A stretch of 64,000 bases of DNA, from contig CANNZV010002618.1 in the NCBI GenBank assembly GCA_947561585.1, positions 26,651-90,650 on the forward strand, given 5' to 3'. Positions within the stretch are counted from its first letter, which is position 1; each line of letters opens with the position of its first letter. Shown here in pieces: positions 1 to 13,700 of this stretch. The translations under genes and the position numbers were made by a program. The notes beneath the pieces were generated by a model. That model was given only the letters and a program-made list of their open reading frames with translations. It made no database searches and was not told the origin of the DNA. This DNA comes from Caprella mutica. Taxonomy: Eukaryota > Arthropoda > Malacostraca > Amphipoda > Caprellidae.

Positions 1-25
1 AGTTCATCAGAAAGCACCTATTTTT

Positions 26-103
26 CCAGATTGGTATCTCGGGAGATATTCAATTTCTCTAATAAAAAAATTCCTGCAATGTCGGAGGATATTATCATAT
101 TTC
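26..103 (+). repeat. Fragment of CCAGATTG-type non-autonomous element (group D)
   Basis: This stretch matches 61588-61690 closely: both begin with CCAGATTG, then a GGGAGATATTCAATTTCTC segment, then a run of A and CCTGCAATGTC. The copy at 61588 is complete and flanked by an 8-bp duplication, so this one is a relic whose right part is missing. No coding content is visible between 1 and 450. Confidence 0.6.
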
Positions 104-354
104 ATGTTACAGAGTATGTCCCATGTTTTAAAGTATGGACAAAGTCGCCAGTATATTAGCAACTTTTGAGGGGTTAAATAAGTTTGAAAACCTGTAAATA
201 ACAAGTAAATCACTCCTAAAATAGTCTCAAGAGATACACATGCAATGCATCAGGCATGAAGCATAAGGATGTTTCCAAGTGTAAAATCTTCACTAAGAAC
301 TCAAAATTCTCATTTAAAGTATCTTAAATGTGGCGACCTGGATTCATTTTCTCA

Positions 355-453
355 CTAACCTGGTCACTGCCTGTTAAAGCCAATTAATTGGCTTAGATTT
401 CAAAAAGTCAAAACTCAGATATGTCTAATTGGCTTTAAATTTTGAATTAATTC
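355..453. repeat. Dispersed repeat with palindrome AAGCCAATTAATTGGCTT (group E)
   Basis: A perfect 18-bp palindrome, AAGCCAATTAATTGGCTT, is followed by a segment containing CAGATATGTCTAATTGGCTT. The same words occur in reverse orientation at about 34200-34300, and a further piece (CCCATGTTAATTTTGGCTTG) lies at about 3005-3030, beyond the 2.1-kb insertion. It is a mobile-element fragment of unknown class. Confidence 0.55.
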
Positions 454-725
454 CCAGTCTGCAGAATGTGGAACATTTTTCCAAGACTCTCTGCGGGAGT
501 TTTTGATTGAATTATAGAAATTGGAGATCTCTGCGGGAGATCTTGAATTAATAATTAATTCCTATGTTACCATTAATTTAGCTGCGGGAGTTTTTGAATT
601 AATCCCTATGTTACCATTAATTTAGCTCCGGGAGATTCTGAATCTGCTACTGAGAGTCAGAGAGCAACTGTCTCTCAAATTAAAATCTCTGCAGAAGAAG
701 AGACAGATTCTGCAGTCCACTCTGG
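454..725 (+). mobile_element. Non-autonomous CCAGTCTG-ended element, group A, copy 1
   Basis: The element begins with CCAGTCTGCAGAATGTGG and contains GCGGGAG words, two tandem copies of a roughly 44-bp unit (core CCTATGTTACCATTAATTT followed by TAGCTGCGGGAG) and a distal piece ending CTGCAG. Homologous copies lie at 61044-61348 (minus orientation, three units, intact 8-bp target duplication) and about 61913-62153 (plus, two units). Its right end has diverged. It has no coding capacity. Confidence 0.7.
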
Positions 726-906
726 AAAAAGTGGTCTTTTCTGATGGATTGATTACTCTGTTGGAGTTAAGCAAACCTTAAAATACAGTAATAAATTAAT
801 AAGGATCTGTAAAATCTGCAGCATTTAGCCTCTAAAATTCATCTGTTAGCCGAAGTTATTTTCCAGAATGGTCTGCAGTCTGCAGACTGGATTAATTCCT
901 ATGTTA

Positions 907-2990
907 TAGGGTGTTTGTGCCAGTAATCGGCATACCTCTAGTAATCGGAATAGCAGACACATTGAGTATAATTTTCTATATAATATATTAAAGAATAGAG
1001 GCATACGTACTAAATTATTAAAGAATCAACCACTATAATTGATTTGTAATTCTTTCTAATCATTTAACCACACAAATTAACATGTAGCTTCCAATCATTG
1101 TCGGAAAGTCAAGTTATCGGTCAGTTCGTTGTATTTTTTGTAAGAGAACGGTTCCTCTTTGAAACTCCTGAGTGAGTTTCAGTAGCTTTTAATGTACCAG
1201 GTATATGATTTTCTAGAAGTACAATTTACGATCTATCAGTGCATTTTAAAATTTAAGCAAACAAATACTTACTTTTTATTTAAAATGGTAGTCCGATCAC
1301 TAGATTATCAGAACATCTAATTTTAATATTCGGACAGACTGGCCGATTAAACATAGAATCCATCTGTCCACCCTGACGATTACTGGAAAAACTTCCCGTC
1401 ATGCGTCCGATAACAAACTGGTATTTTAACTCATTAATTTAGATAGTTACTTTGACCAATAACATTAATGAATAAATTTTGAGATAGTTAAGCTTGTATA
1501 TTCTCCGAATAAAATACGTTATTACATATGATAACAAGATATGATTACTTTAACGTCAAATATATAAATATTTTACATAATCAAACCCACTTATATAGTG
1601 TCACGTGTGAATTATATATGGCGTTTTTCAATAACCAAAATATGTAAAATTCAATCAGAAGGATTTAGAATCAACAGAAAACAGGACTTCCACTCCAGGT
1701 TGCGACATCATTAATAGCGACAAAGAATGGTTGAATCTATATCACAATAGTGGAAGAGGGCAAACCAGAGGGAATGTAGACGGCATATAGCATATCGGCA
1801 TTTATTTTTTAATGGGACATTCGAATTATGTCCCGTTTAAACTTAAACAAAACAACAGTTATTTAGGAGCCGAAAATTACTTAGGAACCAAGCTTTGGAA
1901 CTATTTCAATGAAAATCTAATTGAGGTAAAGCAATTTCAAAATAATTTTTACCAGTAAATAAAATGTGTTATATACTTATAGTTAGCATTATAATAAGGC
2001 AAAGACATCTGCAACTAAATAGACATGAAATGCGCATGACAATTACAGCTTGCTTTTATTTAAAATAGTTACCCCTTTTTTCAGAATTATTCTAATCAAA
2101 GAAAACGTATCTCTCTAAAACTAAATTAATTGATATTACTGAATACCAATCTGAGTCTTCTGAGAAATGAATGAATTAAGCATTGATTGTCAATTTTAAA
2201 ATATCTGAATATAATCTATGTATACTTGGCAGACGAATCAAATAAATGATAAACCTTATAATTTAAAGTAGCCGTTGATTCTTAAAGCGGGTAATTATTT
2301 CCTCTTGCATGTAGAAGGTAGCAGTTGTAGGAGCTTCAGCTTATGTAAATAAATAATCACATTTATATAAAATAACTTAGTTTTCAATTCTGATGTGTGG
2401 CAAACAACAAAAACAATGTATACCATGTGGCATGTTCAAACTTTCGAGTGAAATGACAACACTAAAATAACACGTATTTTTAACCATTGACGAAGTCTTT
2501 GATTGTGTGTATGGATAGGTAATAATAATATAAACATAATACTTACTATTACTTAGTACAATAAAAAAAAATACACATTGATTGTATAGATATTAGGTAT
2601 GACTAAATCTATTACTAATAATTACTAATTAGAAGCGGGAGAATAATTACACTATATACTATTATATTAATCAGTCACTACCTAATCGTAATCAACAAGT
2701 ATGACGAACATTAGTTCCTTATGATTGGCCACCTGACGATAATAGAATTGGAAGTGACCGAACATAGATATTGCTATGACGATTACTAGCATTTTAGACT
2801 AATGGGACATTTTACTTTTAATTGCATAAGTAATAACATGAATGTGTTTATGTGTAAAGCGATTATAAAGATAAAAATTCCAACTTTCTAATGATAGTTG
2901 CATCACGTTGGTAGCGTTTGTATGTGACTTGTTATTGGTATTTGTTTGTAATTTATCCTTAAGTGACCGATTACTGACACAAACACCCTA
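907..2990. mobile_element. 2.1-kb non-autonomous DNA element with AGGGTGTTTGTG inverted ends
   Basis: The left end reads TAGGGTGTTTGTGCCAGTAA and the right end is its inverse complement with one mismatch. The phrase AGTAATCGG is repeated near the left end (about 921-950), and variants such as CGATTACT occur toward the right end and in the interior. No open frame of transposase size is present. The element appears to interrupt an older repeat, since repeat words continue on both sides. A flanking ATGTT is shared, which is too short to prove a target duplication. Confidence 0.6.
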
Positions 2991-3439
2991 ATGTTCGGTG
3001 TTCCCATGTTAATTTTGGCTTGAAATCTTCAAAAGTCAGAGGAGTTCAGTGCACCAAATAGAAACTGGCAGTGAACTCAAACAGTGACTGCATGCTTTGC
3101 AGACTGTTAGGTAGTATGATAGTCTAGTAGCTACCTAATCCTATGGCTATTATGACTAACTTCAGACTAAGCTTCTAGTTAACTAGTATATTTTAAAAAT
3201 AATTCAGCGGTTATAACTTATAGAGGGGTTACCACACATGCAAAACCTCATATTGCTTATAAATTATAATATGAATTATGAATATCAGAATAAGAACTAC
3301 AAAGGCACCGTCGGCACGCAACTTCCACGACATAACTTGACAGTTTCCGACAAAATGAACAAAATATAAAAGTTGGATGATGGAACTAAATCTTTGAATC
3401 ATATTACCTAGGTACCTTGCTGTAATTTAATATATCAGA

Positions 3440-3520
3440 AACTAGTAAAGATAACGAACCAGAAACGGACCAAGTAAAGTTAACGGACCAGAAATGAGCG
3501 AACTGAAATTTTCTGTACTT
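3440..3520 (+). repeat. Fragment of AAAGATAACGGACC-phrase element
   Basis: Repeated words of the type GTAAAGATAACGGACCAG match the ends of the complete element at 51947-52364. Only part is present here and no inverted partner was seen. The rest of 2990-3600 shows no gene. Confidence 0.5.
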
Positions 3521-3606
3521 TTCTTTAAATAGGCCTAGATTGTTTTCTGGTGAACTAAAGTAAAAAAAAATCGGTAGAAAGTTTCAAAAACCACCAGACG
3601 ATCCCT

Positions 3607-4208
3607 TTAAAGGTCTCCTCCAAGCAAATATTTTTATCGCCTTATTCAACGAGGCTAATGTTTCTTATCATTTTGCTGCAAACCGCATCGAATTTGGTAT
3701 CATATTTTTAATTTTATATGCTTTAAAAGATTTTTATAATCAAAATTCTACAAAACCTATTTTACTTCCGACTAACTAATTTAAGAAATTTTCAACCTGA
3801 AAAAAAAAAATGTACACCATTTGTTTTGATTGTCAACTAGGTATTAGGTTTAATAAATCCATTTAATATTCGTGTAAAGGTATAAAATTGAATGAACTTA
3901 TAATAGAAACATTTATATACTTTAGGAAACAATTAATATATAAAAAAAATGGCCGAAAACGCATGGTTTGTTTATAAAATTCAAATTTGTAATCAAAACA
4001 AAGAGTGTACAATCTTCTTCTTGAGCATCAGATTAGTGATTCGCTCAATTGTTGCTCACATAGTACTAAAAAACTTTAAAAACAAATTATAAAATATATA
4101 CTGAACCGAATTGTATGCGGTTTGCAGAATAATAATCGTAGACCTTAGTTCTATAATATTATGATATAAACTCATTTTTTTCGCGGAGCCTGGAGAGGAC
4201 CTTTAAGT
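3607..4208. mobile_element. Candidate MITE with TTAAAGGTCCTCTCCA ends
   Basis: The left end TTAAAGGTCTCCTCCAAGC and the right end GCCTGGAGAGGACCTTTAAG are imperfect inverse complements about 600 bp apart. The interior includes about 3870-3945, an arm of the palindromic element seen whole at 63203-63402. A third end-like word, AGGTCCTCTCCAGG, occurs near 62980. No coding content. The limits are approximate. Confidence 0.45.
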
Positions 4209-4254
4209 TATGGCGGGAACTTAACTGAAAACGAACAACCAAAGTTAGCTAGGT

Positions 4255-5130
4255 CATGAATTAAATAGTTACAAGGATACTCGCACTCGACAGAAATACC
4301 GACAAAGAAAAAGAAGGTGACGTCACTTGGAATACGATTTCAAGGTTCTTGTATTGTTTACTTTGAGTCTTTATCTAACTAGTCAGCTAAAATGCCAATG
4401 CAGTGTATTTGCATGTTATCACTTATTTGTATTGCTTTAATTAATGCAAATATCAGAATTTAAGTTTATAAAAAATGTTCAATTATATATATTAAAGTTG
4501 CATGTATTCTATAACATATCCAATTCTGTAGCTTAATACTGGCTTTACAGAATACAGCTATCAACTACTTTATTCTATACAGTTTTCTTTTCTATTCATT
4601 TTGTTAATTTGTATATATTATGAACAACAATATAAAGTTAGTGATCTATGATTTTCATTCATTCCTTAATTTAAGAAATTTGCCGACAAATATTAATTAT
4701 TTATATTTCACCATATCTATTTTATCGTGATAAATAGTTCATATACCTACATTTTTTATTAGAATTTACTATCTATAGTTCTTCAATTTCAATCATTGTT
4801 GGAGAATACACGATCGTAGTCGACACAAATCCAATTATTATTGAATATCATCTGAGCCATGAATTAAATAGTCTAACTATTAATTCATGATCTGAGCTAA
4901 ATTCAATAAATGATTTCAGTAATAGGTATATATATAATTACATATTAACATTTACGATATATTTAATTATATATTTGACCAAGTAATCAAAAGTTATTTC
5001 ATGAAGATCTATAACCAAATATTTCCGATGCGAGTATCTGTATACCAAGTGACGTCATGAGTCGCACGCGTGACGTCACACTTTCGTGCCATTTTCAAGT
5101 GCGAGTATCCTTCTAACTATTTAATTCATG
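4255..5130. mobile_element. hAT-like non-autonomous element with perfect 8-bp target duplication
   Basis: The ends are inverted repeats of about 33 bp with one mismatch, starting CATGAATTAAATAGTTA and running to GGATACTCGCACT. The flanks carry a perfect 8-bp direct repeat, AGCTAGGT, at 4247-4254 and 5131-5138, the duplication size of the hAT superfamily. Near the ends the CRE-like word TGACGTCA occurs three times (about 4318, 5051 and 5070). A palindromic copy of the end word lies inside at about 4859-4890. It carries no transposase. Confidence 0.8.
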
Positions 5131-5138
5131 AGCTAGGT

Positions 5139-5700
5139 ATTCCTAAAATATTTCTATTTCAAGAAAAATAAAAGCGAGACATGACACATGTCTCACACTT
5201 AGGTACCTATTCGATTGTTGTAAGTCTGAGATGCAACACTAACAGAGTGTGGTATGCCTCTAGTTAGAATGTTCTCTACCTAAGGTACCTAACATTCGAA
5301 GAGATGAAGAAGACCTATAGCTATAGCCAGCAGTGTCCCTTATAATTAATAAGGCTGCTGCCTGCTTTATGTTAATGTTGCCATCAGTGATTTATGATTT
5401 ATTTGATGTTTCCCATTACCATTAATGGTCATTATGAAATACCAATTTATGAATTAAGTAGGTAGGTAGGTATTCAAAGTTTTGAACCATACAATTCTAC
5501 CATTAGAAAATTAGTGAAATTACCTAGGTACCTAACTAACTTGTTTCTATTTTTTTCAGTTAGCTAGTCTTTATTTATTTATTTACTTGTGACTGACTTG
5601 TTTACATCTAAGTTAACCTAGGCTAGCAAATACCAATATCATTAGCTAACACTACATGGATTGTAAAAAGTATAATAGCTAGGCCTAGTTAGTAAGTTAG
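5139..5700. other. Intergenic DNA upstream of SETD9
   Basis: AT-rich sequence with many CTAGGTAC/TAGCTAG words and short GTAG runs (about 5458-5473). No gene was seen. The SETD9 promoter and 5' UTR should lie here, but no convincing TATA or initiator element can be singled out. Confidence 0.4.
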
Positions 5701-8228
5701 ATGAATAAATTGTCCAAATACTGGAAGTCTTATAAATATAGATTTGTTCCATGGATAAGCTACTCACTTAAAGAAAGGTAAGATCAATTTAGTAATTAAT
5801 GTAGCATTGGTAGAAGCCAGAAGGCTAGAAGATAAAAGGATAATTAGCCAGTTAGGTTAATTCTGATAACTAATGAAATGTAAGTTGTAACAATGTATTA
5901 GTGATCTTGATTTAGCTAGTTACTAAGTACTAGTTACTTAGATTAAGCTAGGGCTGTTAGGCTATAATAATCATTTTAATATTTCATACCTACTAACAAA
6001 CATAGATATGTTAATTTTGATAAAAATTTAAATCCAGTACCCAAGTTTCATACTGTGTTCGACAGTAAGCCAATTTTGAACCCCATTTGATATAAAACAA
6101 CTTGCCCCAAGTAAATATTTTTTTTTATTTCAAGTCAAAATTAGCATAGTTGCATAGGAATAAATTTACATATGTAAACTGATTAGCATAGGTATATGAG
6201 ATAATGAGTTCTGATATGTAGCTAAGCCAAATAAATAATTAGCTTTAACTGACACACTGTCACACTCCAAAATATATATTGTCATTGTGGAATATTTGGA
6301 AACTTTCACTTTCAGATATTGAATATAGCTAATAATTTGTATATCAGTAATAATATAGTCTTTGAAAAAGCTATCAGCATATAGTAGGTTTAATTTTCTT
6401 GCCTTTTTCAGGACTGTCCGAACAGTAGAAAATGCAGTTTCTGACAAAGTCATATCAGATATTGAAGCCATATCTCAAATCAGAAACCTCACTAAATTAC
6501 TGGCTTTGGACCTAAGTTCTGCCTATGAAGAGAAAGGTAGAAACTAATTTTGTCTTTTCCTGAGTTATTTAGCTGACTCTACCATTACACATGCATTTTT
6601 GTTATAGAATTTCAAATTAATTGAAACTGACATATCATGTATATAAATGTTTATGTCACTTTAGCTCTTATTTTGCCTTCACCCTGAAAAAGTATATAAC
6701 CTAAATATTATTTAGCAGTTTTAGCTAATGCTTTTTTCAAAGTAGTTTATTTTTTCCAGGTGATGATGGTTCCAGTCGCTTGTGTGTTCCTCCTAATTAT
6801 TCCCCTCACAAAAGCAAACATTCAAGACAGGTGACATTTCAGCATGTGGTTAAATAAAAAATAACAGTTGTAATAAGAGGTAGTAGTCCTTTCTCTAAAA
6901 TCATGCTTACTTCTATTCAATTTTCCAAACTGCTGAGTGCTAGCTACTATGTAACTACTATTAAAAAAATTACATTCTGTGTTTCCATATATATGTCTAT
7001 CTAATTAACAATTTTTACATTTATACAGCTGATGAAAGAGGCTTGCAATTTCACTGTAGAAAAATGTGAGAGTATATTGGGAGGACAAGGAGTGAAAGTA
7101 TCTGCAGGAGAATACGTCCCTAAGGGTAAGTCTTGTCAAGTTTTTCTAAACTGGACTTACTATTACTGGATATTGATTTTATTTCAATCACATATTTTTT
7201 CTTCTTACTCGCAAAGTTTTCTACAGGTAAAGTTGTCTGCCTCTACCCCGGTGTTGTTTACCTGCCTCATCAGCCGGTGCTTTTCCAGTCTCTGGCCAAT
7301 GCCTTCATCTTCAGGTGTGAGGACAGGGTGCTCATTGATGGAAAAGACAGAGGAGTCTCCAGACTTATTTTCAAGTAAGGTAGGCTCTTGCTATAATTAT
7401 TCAATAGTTTGGTATCTTATGTAGCTATTGATAATTTAATAGCTAATTCATGTTACCTAGACACTCATGAGGTGTCAATTATAAAAAACAATGGCAATGA
7501 CAATCACACTCCAGGGATAGATCTTGCCTTTGTCTTATTCAAAACAACCTGAAGCATCATAGCAATTATCAATAATCTTTAACTCATTAATAATGTTTAG
7601 GAATTCTGATATATTGTTTATTTCCTGTTCAGATCATGTGTGAATAGAGACATGTGTGGTCCCCTCCCTATTGCTGATATCTCTTGGATGACTCCTTACC
7701 CCAATAACCCTATGAGTGTTGGACAGTACGTTAACAACCAGTCAAAGGGTGAGAATTTAGTTTAAAATGTATGAATTTCTTATCTATTATCCTGAATTGA
7801 TAATAGTGATATTCATGAACTTGCGACTCATCCCTACACTGTTTTGGGTCAAGATCCAGTAATCAGATTTGTTAACGAAGACTTATTTTCAACTTTTTAT
7901 ACCAACGATTCCCCCATCTGGATCTTGACCTAAAACTTTAGAATAAGAGAAGTTTATTTAAATGTTTTTTTATTATAAACTGGGTGGCAACTGTACAACT
8001 GCTAAGAGTTTTTGTGTTCCAGGATTACCTGCTAACGTAGCTTACCAAGAGCTGCAAGTGCCGTCCCTAGTGTTTCCGGTGACTGAGAGGGGCTACCTAC
8101 CTAACACGTGGTACAAATCTGAGAGTGCCTCGGTAGACCTGCCTTTGAGGGTCGTGGCTCTGGTTAGCATTAGGGATATAGAAGCAGAGGAGGAGTTATT
8201 CGCTAACTACTTTACAATCATCAAATAG
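5701..8228 (+). CDS. SETD9: SET domain-containing protein 9, seven coding exons
   Basis: The coding exons are 5701-5777, 6412-6536, 6760-6830, 7029-7125, 7227-7374, 7633-7748 and 8023-8228. Together they give 840 nt (279 aa plus stop) with GT-AG introns and matching phases; the human protein is about 299 aa. The start is fixed by the family's N-terminal motif, seen here as YKYRFVPWI at residues 12-20, as in vertebrate SETD9. The SET region shows CLYPGVVY, FIFRC and LIDGKDRG in exon 5, VGQYVNN at about residues 201-207 where the NHS-type cofactor motif sits, and EEELFANYF near the C-terminus. SETD9 is a putative lysine methyltransferase of unsettled substrate and is distinct from SETD7/Set9. 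An AATAAA lies at 8388-8393. Family identity is very secure; activity is inferred only. Confidence 0.93.
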
Positions 8229-8387
8229 AAGGCTGGGTACATGTGAGGTAGGGTGAGTTCTGTATAGTGAGGTACAAATAGCTGCTAGTGATAGGACTCT
8301 CAATGTTTAATAATTGAAACCATCACTGTTTATTATAATGGAAATGAATACTAGTTAATGCATGATATATATTTTAATATATCTGTG

Positions 8388-8393
8388 AATAAA
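8388..8393 (+). promoter_or_regulatory. Candidate polyadenylation signal of SETD9
   Basis: AATAAA lies 160 nt after the SETD9 stop codon and is the first clear hexamer in the downstream sequence. Position and sequence support it; cleavage is not proven. Confidence 0.5.
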
Positions 8394-8399
8394 TAAACG

Positions 8400-10759
8400 T
8401 GATAGTAGTTTAAATATTAGCTACCAAACTACTGCAATACTATACTGTAATTATTATAAAAATCAATTAGCTATTTCTATCTCATGATGTTTGTGAGTTA
8501 TTTTTAACAGAAGAAATTTTTACAAATTTTTCTACCTAATAGCTGGATCAATTCACTCAATTAGGAAAAACGTAATTCAATGTTCTTTGAATAGCTAATG
8601 TTAATATAAAATTAAAATTATCAATTTTATAATTCATGTTGCTAATTTAGATGAAAAATATCAACTAGGATGAATAATACAAAAAAGGCCAATCACTGCA
8701 GAATTTATTGAAGAATTTAAATTTGATGGACTGCAATGTCCTTTCCCTAAAATCATTAACATTATTTTTGAACATTTGTTTTGTTATGCAAATAGTGAAT
8801 AATGATGAGTTAATTCACTCTCACCGAATTACACTTGGTCAGTTATTTATATTGTTTATTATTCACTTAATTCATGAGCCAATAGTTACTTTGTACTCTT
8901 GGTGGTTTGATAAAATCTAATTATTTCTCTAAATCTATTGATACTCAAAGCATTATATATTTGAAATAAACTATAGATACTCAAAGCATTATATATTTAA
9001 AATAAAAACATTGATTTATATTCCATAAAGAGGATGACATTAATATACTGTATTTGAGCACTTTTATTTTTAGTCTGACGTTCCTTTTCTTTAGTCATTC
9101 TGAACTAAAAATTTAAAATCTTCAAAATTTCAGTTGGGGGTTCAGTAATGAAATAAACATAATTCCAATCAATTTAAATGAAATGAAAAAATGACCTATC
9201 AATATTCTCTAATTTCTTGATATATCTTGAACATGAGAGCAAGATTTCTATTTTAACATAAGAAAAGGTTTACGACATAAACAAATACTCAATTCGTAGT
9301 GGTTTAAGTAATTAATAAACATGGTTAATTCAATCCAATAGCAACACAAATGTAGTTCATACAATCAAAAATGGATTCCAACTTAATTAATTCTTGAAAA
9401 TGTAACTACATTATCTTTATATACATCTTAAAGCTAGGTGTTAGCTTAAACTAAAGTAAAATATATGTTACCTTTTTAACCACATTAGATACAGCTCAAT
9501 AAATTTAAGGCATCAAATTTTCTACTGAAGGTCTTCAAATTAGGGCACCTAAAGATACAATGGCTACATGCAGTATTGGAACTGTATATACTTCTATACC
9601 AAACACTACATTACGTTTAAAAAATACACTCAGAAACTTGCTTAGCTAAATACATGTACTAGTATATATATGTTTATTATTTATATTATATAATTGTGTC
9701 TTCAAATAGCTATATGTTAGAAAAAAGTATTTAATTTTTTTTAAAGAAATATGTTTTATAGTTAAATTATAATATATACGTATATCTGTATATACAAATT
9801 GTATAATTTAAGTTTCACTTTCATGGTGGGTTTTTATACCTCTGGGCGTCTTTCCAAGTACCAGTAAGAACCACTTTCTAGTTTCTGAGAACTATGAATA
9901 AATTTGGTTCTTCGCAATTTTTTTTTTTATCAATATATCATTTATATTTTTTTTATGATAAATAATATAGCTCATTCGGATAGGATAGTGAGTAGCCAGC
10001 TGCATCTTGGATATGAGTAAACAAAATTAAACCTTCAATCGGTATTCCGTAAAATTACCTTAAGAAAAAAGTACAAATAAACTCTATAACTATATATAAG
10101 TAACACCAATATATAAACAAACAAGACAGTCATTCCTATTATTTCACCAACAAGCCCAAAACTCATTCAAAATCTCTCATTTCATGAACAAAATCAATAG
10201 TGCAATAAAATTATAAATTAGATAAAATCTGCAAACCAACAAACTTATAGTATTCCCATTAACTTAATTTCAAGAAATTGCATCATATTCAAAATTATCA
10301 ACTTCATAATTAACTGTTTTATCGGAACCTGTTAAACAGCAAAATACTCAAGTTTTTTACTTAAAATGCTGATATAGAGGAAACATTCTTTCAAGATTCA
10401 AACACTACGGCATTAGTATTTCATACAGTTAGAAAACTCATGATAGGAATCCACATGGAAATTACTTCGAATTAGATATATTCCAATATGATTTATCATA
10501 TTATCAAGGCTGTAAATGAAAGATAATGAAATTTGATCCAGAATCTGACGAATTAGGCTCTACTGTATGCAATACTCTCATTGGATCACGGAATTGGACG
10601 TCACCATCAATTCTCAAAATATTGAACTGCAATACTCCTAACGTTTCTACGGTTGACAAACTATAGATATAATATCCAATAACTTCGTTATAGCAGTATG
10701 CATGCATCTACATATTGTTCTATGTTGAATCTTGTCAAATCAATCATCAGGATGAATAA
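8400..10759. other. Gene-free spacer between the convergent SETD9 and PAR bZIP genes
   Basis: No credible coding frame was seen. A segment of about 35 bp containing GATACTCAAAGCATTATATA is present twice in tandem at about 8940-9005. The right part (about 10000-10759) should include the 3' UTR of the minus-strand PAR bZIP gene. The remainder is unannotated AT-rich sequence. Confidence 0.4.
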
Positions 10760-13700
10760 TTAGGCCTCTTCATACTTTGATAGACGTGTCTTCAGTGACT
10801 CTATGCACTTCTTGGCCTCAGCCAGCTCCTGTTCCATCATGGTGTGCTGAGGGAGAAAAAAACAACATTAAAAAACTATTTAAGTAAGCAAAGTTATTGA
10901 AAGTTTATTATCATGGTTACATATCTTTTGAATAAACTCAAAAAATATCCTCTGAAATCGTATTAACATAATAAATTATTAAATTTTTACATTCTCAATA
11001 GTCAATAGCTCGTTGCGACTACTAACACAGTTGCAAATGATAGCCAAATGCAAAGAAACAGTGCCATCGAATGATCGCACAGAGAGTCATTGCATAAATT
11101 GACTGTGCTTTGTTTGGATTAGTATGAGTGGTGACACTTTCTAGTGTGTTATCTGTATTCTAATATAACTAATTATAATTCAGAGATAGCTCGTTAAGAT
11201 AGTTGACGCTATAAGTAGTTTGGGTTTCGCGAGTACAGTCTATGTTACTTCCTCACCCTATCCTCCAGATAGTTAGCCCTCAGGATGACCTGATTCTCCT
11301 TAACTCGTCTGGCGTCACGAGATCTCTTGGCTGCGATGTTGTTCTTCACTCTCCTGGCCCAGTACTTGTCATCCTTGGAGTCAGATGGAACGTACTGGGG
11401 AAATAGAAAAGATATTTAACATGGTCACCTTTTCATTTTTAGAGTTACCCACAATCTAAAGTAGGTAAGGTAAGTTCCGAGTCATCTGACTGTATCACAA
11501 TTTTGGATACATGAAAAAAATAACTAAAATGTAGTAATTATTATATTGTATTCTCTCCTGTGTCCGAAAGTGTGGTACCGACCGATAACTCTTGAGGAAA
11601 ATTTTGTATATCTGCGAACTTTCTAAATTCCTTTGATATCTTATCAAAGCTTGCAAGTAAAAACGTTTAGAAATCGGAAGTGAATAACTTCAAAAACATC
11701 AATTGATTCAACCCTTTCGTAGCAGAATTTTTCCCTGCTCGTGTTTGGAATTTCACAAGTTGACACCGTGCGTTTTGGATGGTATTTGATGTTTATAGAA
11801 TGATTGTTATTATCTTTGGTGCTGAAATACCATTTAAAGAGAAATGAAGAGAAGGTCTCGTAGAAGAGTGTGGACAGTGAATGGACGCTCCATGCACTAG
11901 GTCAATTAATCAGTAATCACAGGTAAGTTGATAACCGTGTCGACTTAGGCAGTGCAGGTGTGACAATTAAATAATCAGTCTTCTTACTCATGGATGCATT
12001 AAGGCAGAAGTTGAAGAAAGATATAAATGAAAACTGAAGAACAAAACCAAACAAAAACCTACAATAGAACAAAGTAGTGCTTATCTAGTAGAGGTAGCTT
12101 CGGGACAATGAATGAGAGGGTGATCTGATTGAAATCCTTGTGTGATTAGTTAAAATCCTGCCCCCTTTCTAGAATGATGGAAGATATTTACTCAATTTAT
12201 TATTTTTGTTATGGGTCACAATATCCCACTTGTGGTCCACGGTACGTATATGGATTGAACAATGATATGGGACGTATATATCCCTTAGGATTGAATAATT
12301 AGTATGTGTTTATTGAAAATCAAACTGATGAACAATAAAAAATAACCATTCATAAATGATGACTGATGTAGTGATGGGATATATATATCTTCATACAACA
12401 GAATACAAGGGGGTCTTATAAGTCCCAGTAACAAAATTTATTCATATTGCCAAAATTCTCGTAAAAAATTCACGTCATTGGAGATAATATATAAGAATGA
12501 AAAATTCTATTGTTTCTTTTTTAAAATGAGTCCAAAGAATGACTATAAGCCAGAAATATCGCCAATATAGCTACTAACATTTTGAAGATAGACAAAACAC
12601 ACCTTTTTTGACAAGTAACGCCACACTTGCTTGCAATATTGCAATTAGTGTTTGAAAAATTGCGGCTAAGCGCTTTCATAGCCATGCAGACGCATTTTGG
12701 CGGAAAAAATAGACATATTTAAATTCATTTATAAATTGATAAAAAAATATATACGAAAGGGTTAAATAAAGTTTGCTGTGAAGAATTGAAGTCAACTGCT
12801 ATAGCGACATTTTCACATAGATCACCAAGAACTTCTAAAATGATTAATTTATTTGGTAATTCAGCATCCACTTTGAAACCAAAGGCCGTATCGCTGACGT
12901 TAAAAGGATAATAAATAAAAGGAACTGAAAGAGGCAGTCAGAAAGGAAAATGGCTCCATGAACAAAGTCACCAGTCACTGACAATGCTGATGGATTCTTA
13001 CCTTCTTCCTCCCCTTCTTTATGATAGGTTGCGGCTTTAGGTAGTCCTCTATGATGGTCTGCTCACAAGGGTTGAAATCAGCACCAGGTATCTCCGATAA
13101 GTCTTCCACCTCAGTGATACTTGGTCTGTATTGGTAACTCTTCTTAGATTTTCTCGACGTCTTCTCTGTAATTTGGGTAGAGATAGTGATTATTCTTGAA
13201 GAAAAAGAGGAAGATAAGTTACATATGTGGTTAGGATTATTATTCGCAATTAGCTATTTCAGAGAGAATTATGTCCTATGGACCTATGGAATCTGCAGTT
13301 TTAGAATAAATAACATTAGATATAAATGAAGAGTTTGGTTCCAAAACGCGATAAACGCCACTTTTGAAAAAAATGAGTTTCCACCTAAATCAATATTGTA
13401 TTTCGTCGGTATTGTGGATTTGAATTGTTTATGTTATTATAACCTCAATATGCTATGTGAATGATTGAAACAGAAAATAGTGGTTTTCATCTTTGTACTT
13501 TCTTGGTAAAGAAAACACATTTTAACTCAAATTGATCAAAATGGATTTATAGCGTTTTGGAACCAAACTCTTCAAATATAACTAAGAAAAATAACCAGAA
13601 TATGCTTTCCAAATATTTCAGATAAATTGATTAAGTGAATATGCTTCCAAAATTATCCACCTAAATACTCGTCATCATCTTCATCCATACTGCCAAGCAT

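Noticed and set aside
5701..8228. Calling the SET gene SETD7/Set9
   Set aside because: The N-terminal YKYRFVPWI motif and the VGQYVNN block match SETD9, and the MORN repeats of SETD7 are absent.
10504..10707. Small minus-strand frame in the 3' flank of the PAR bZIP gene
   Set aside because: No similarity, no splice context; it probably lies in the 3' UTR.
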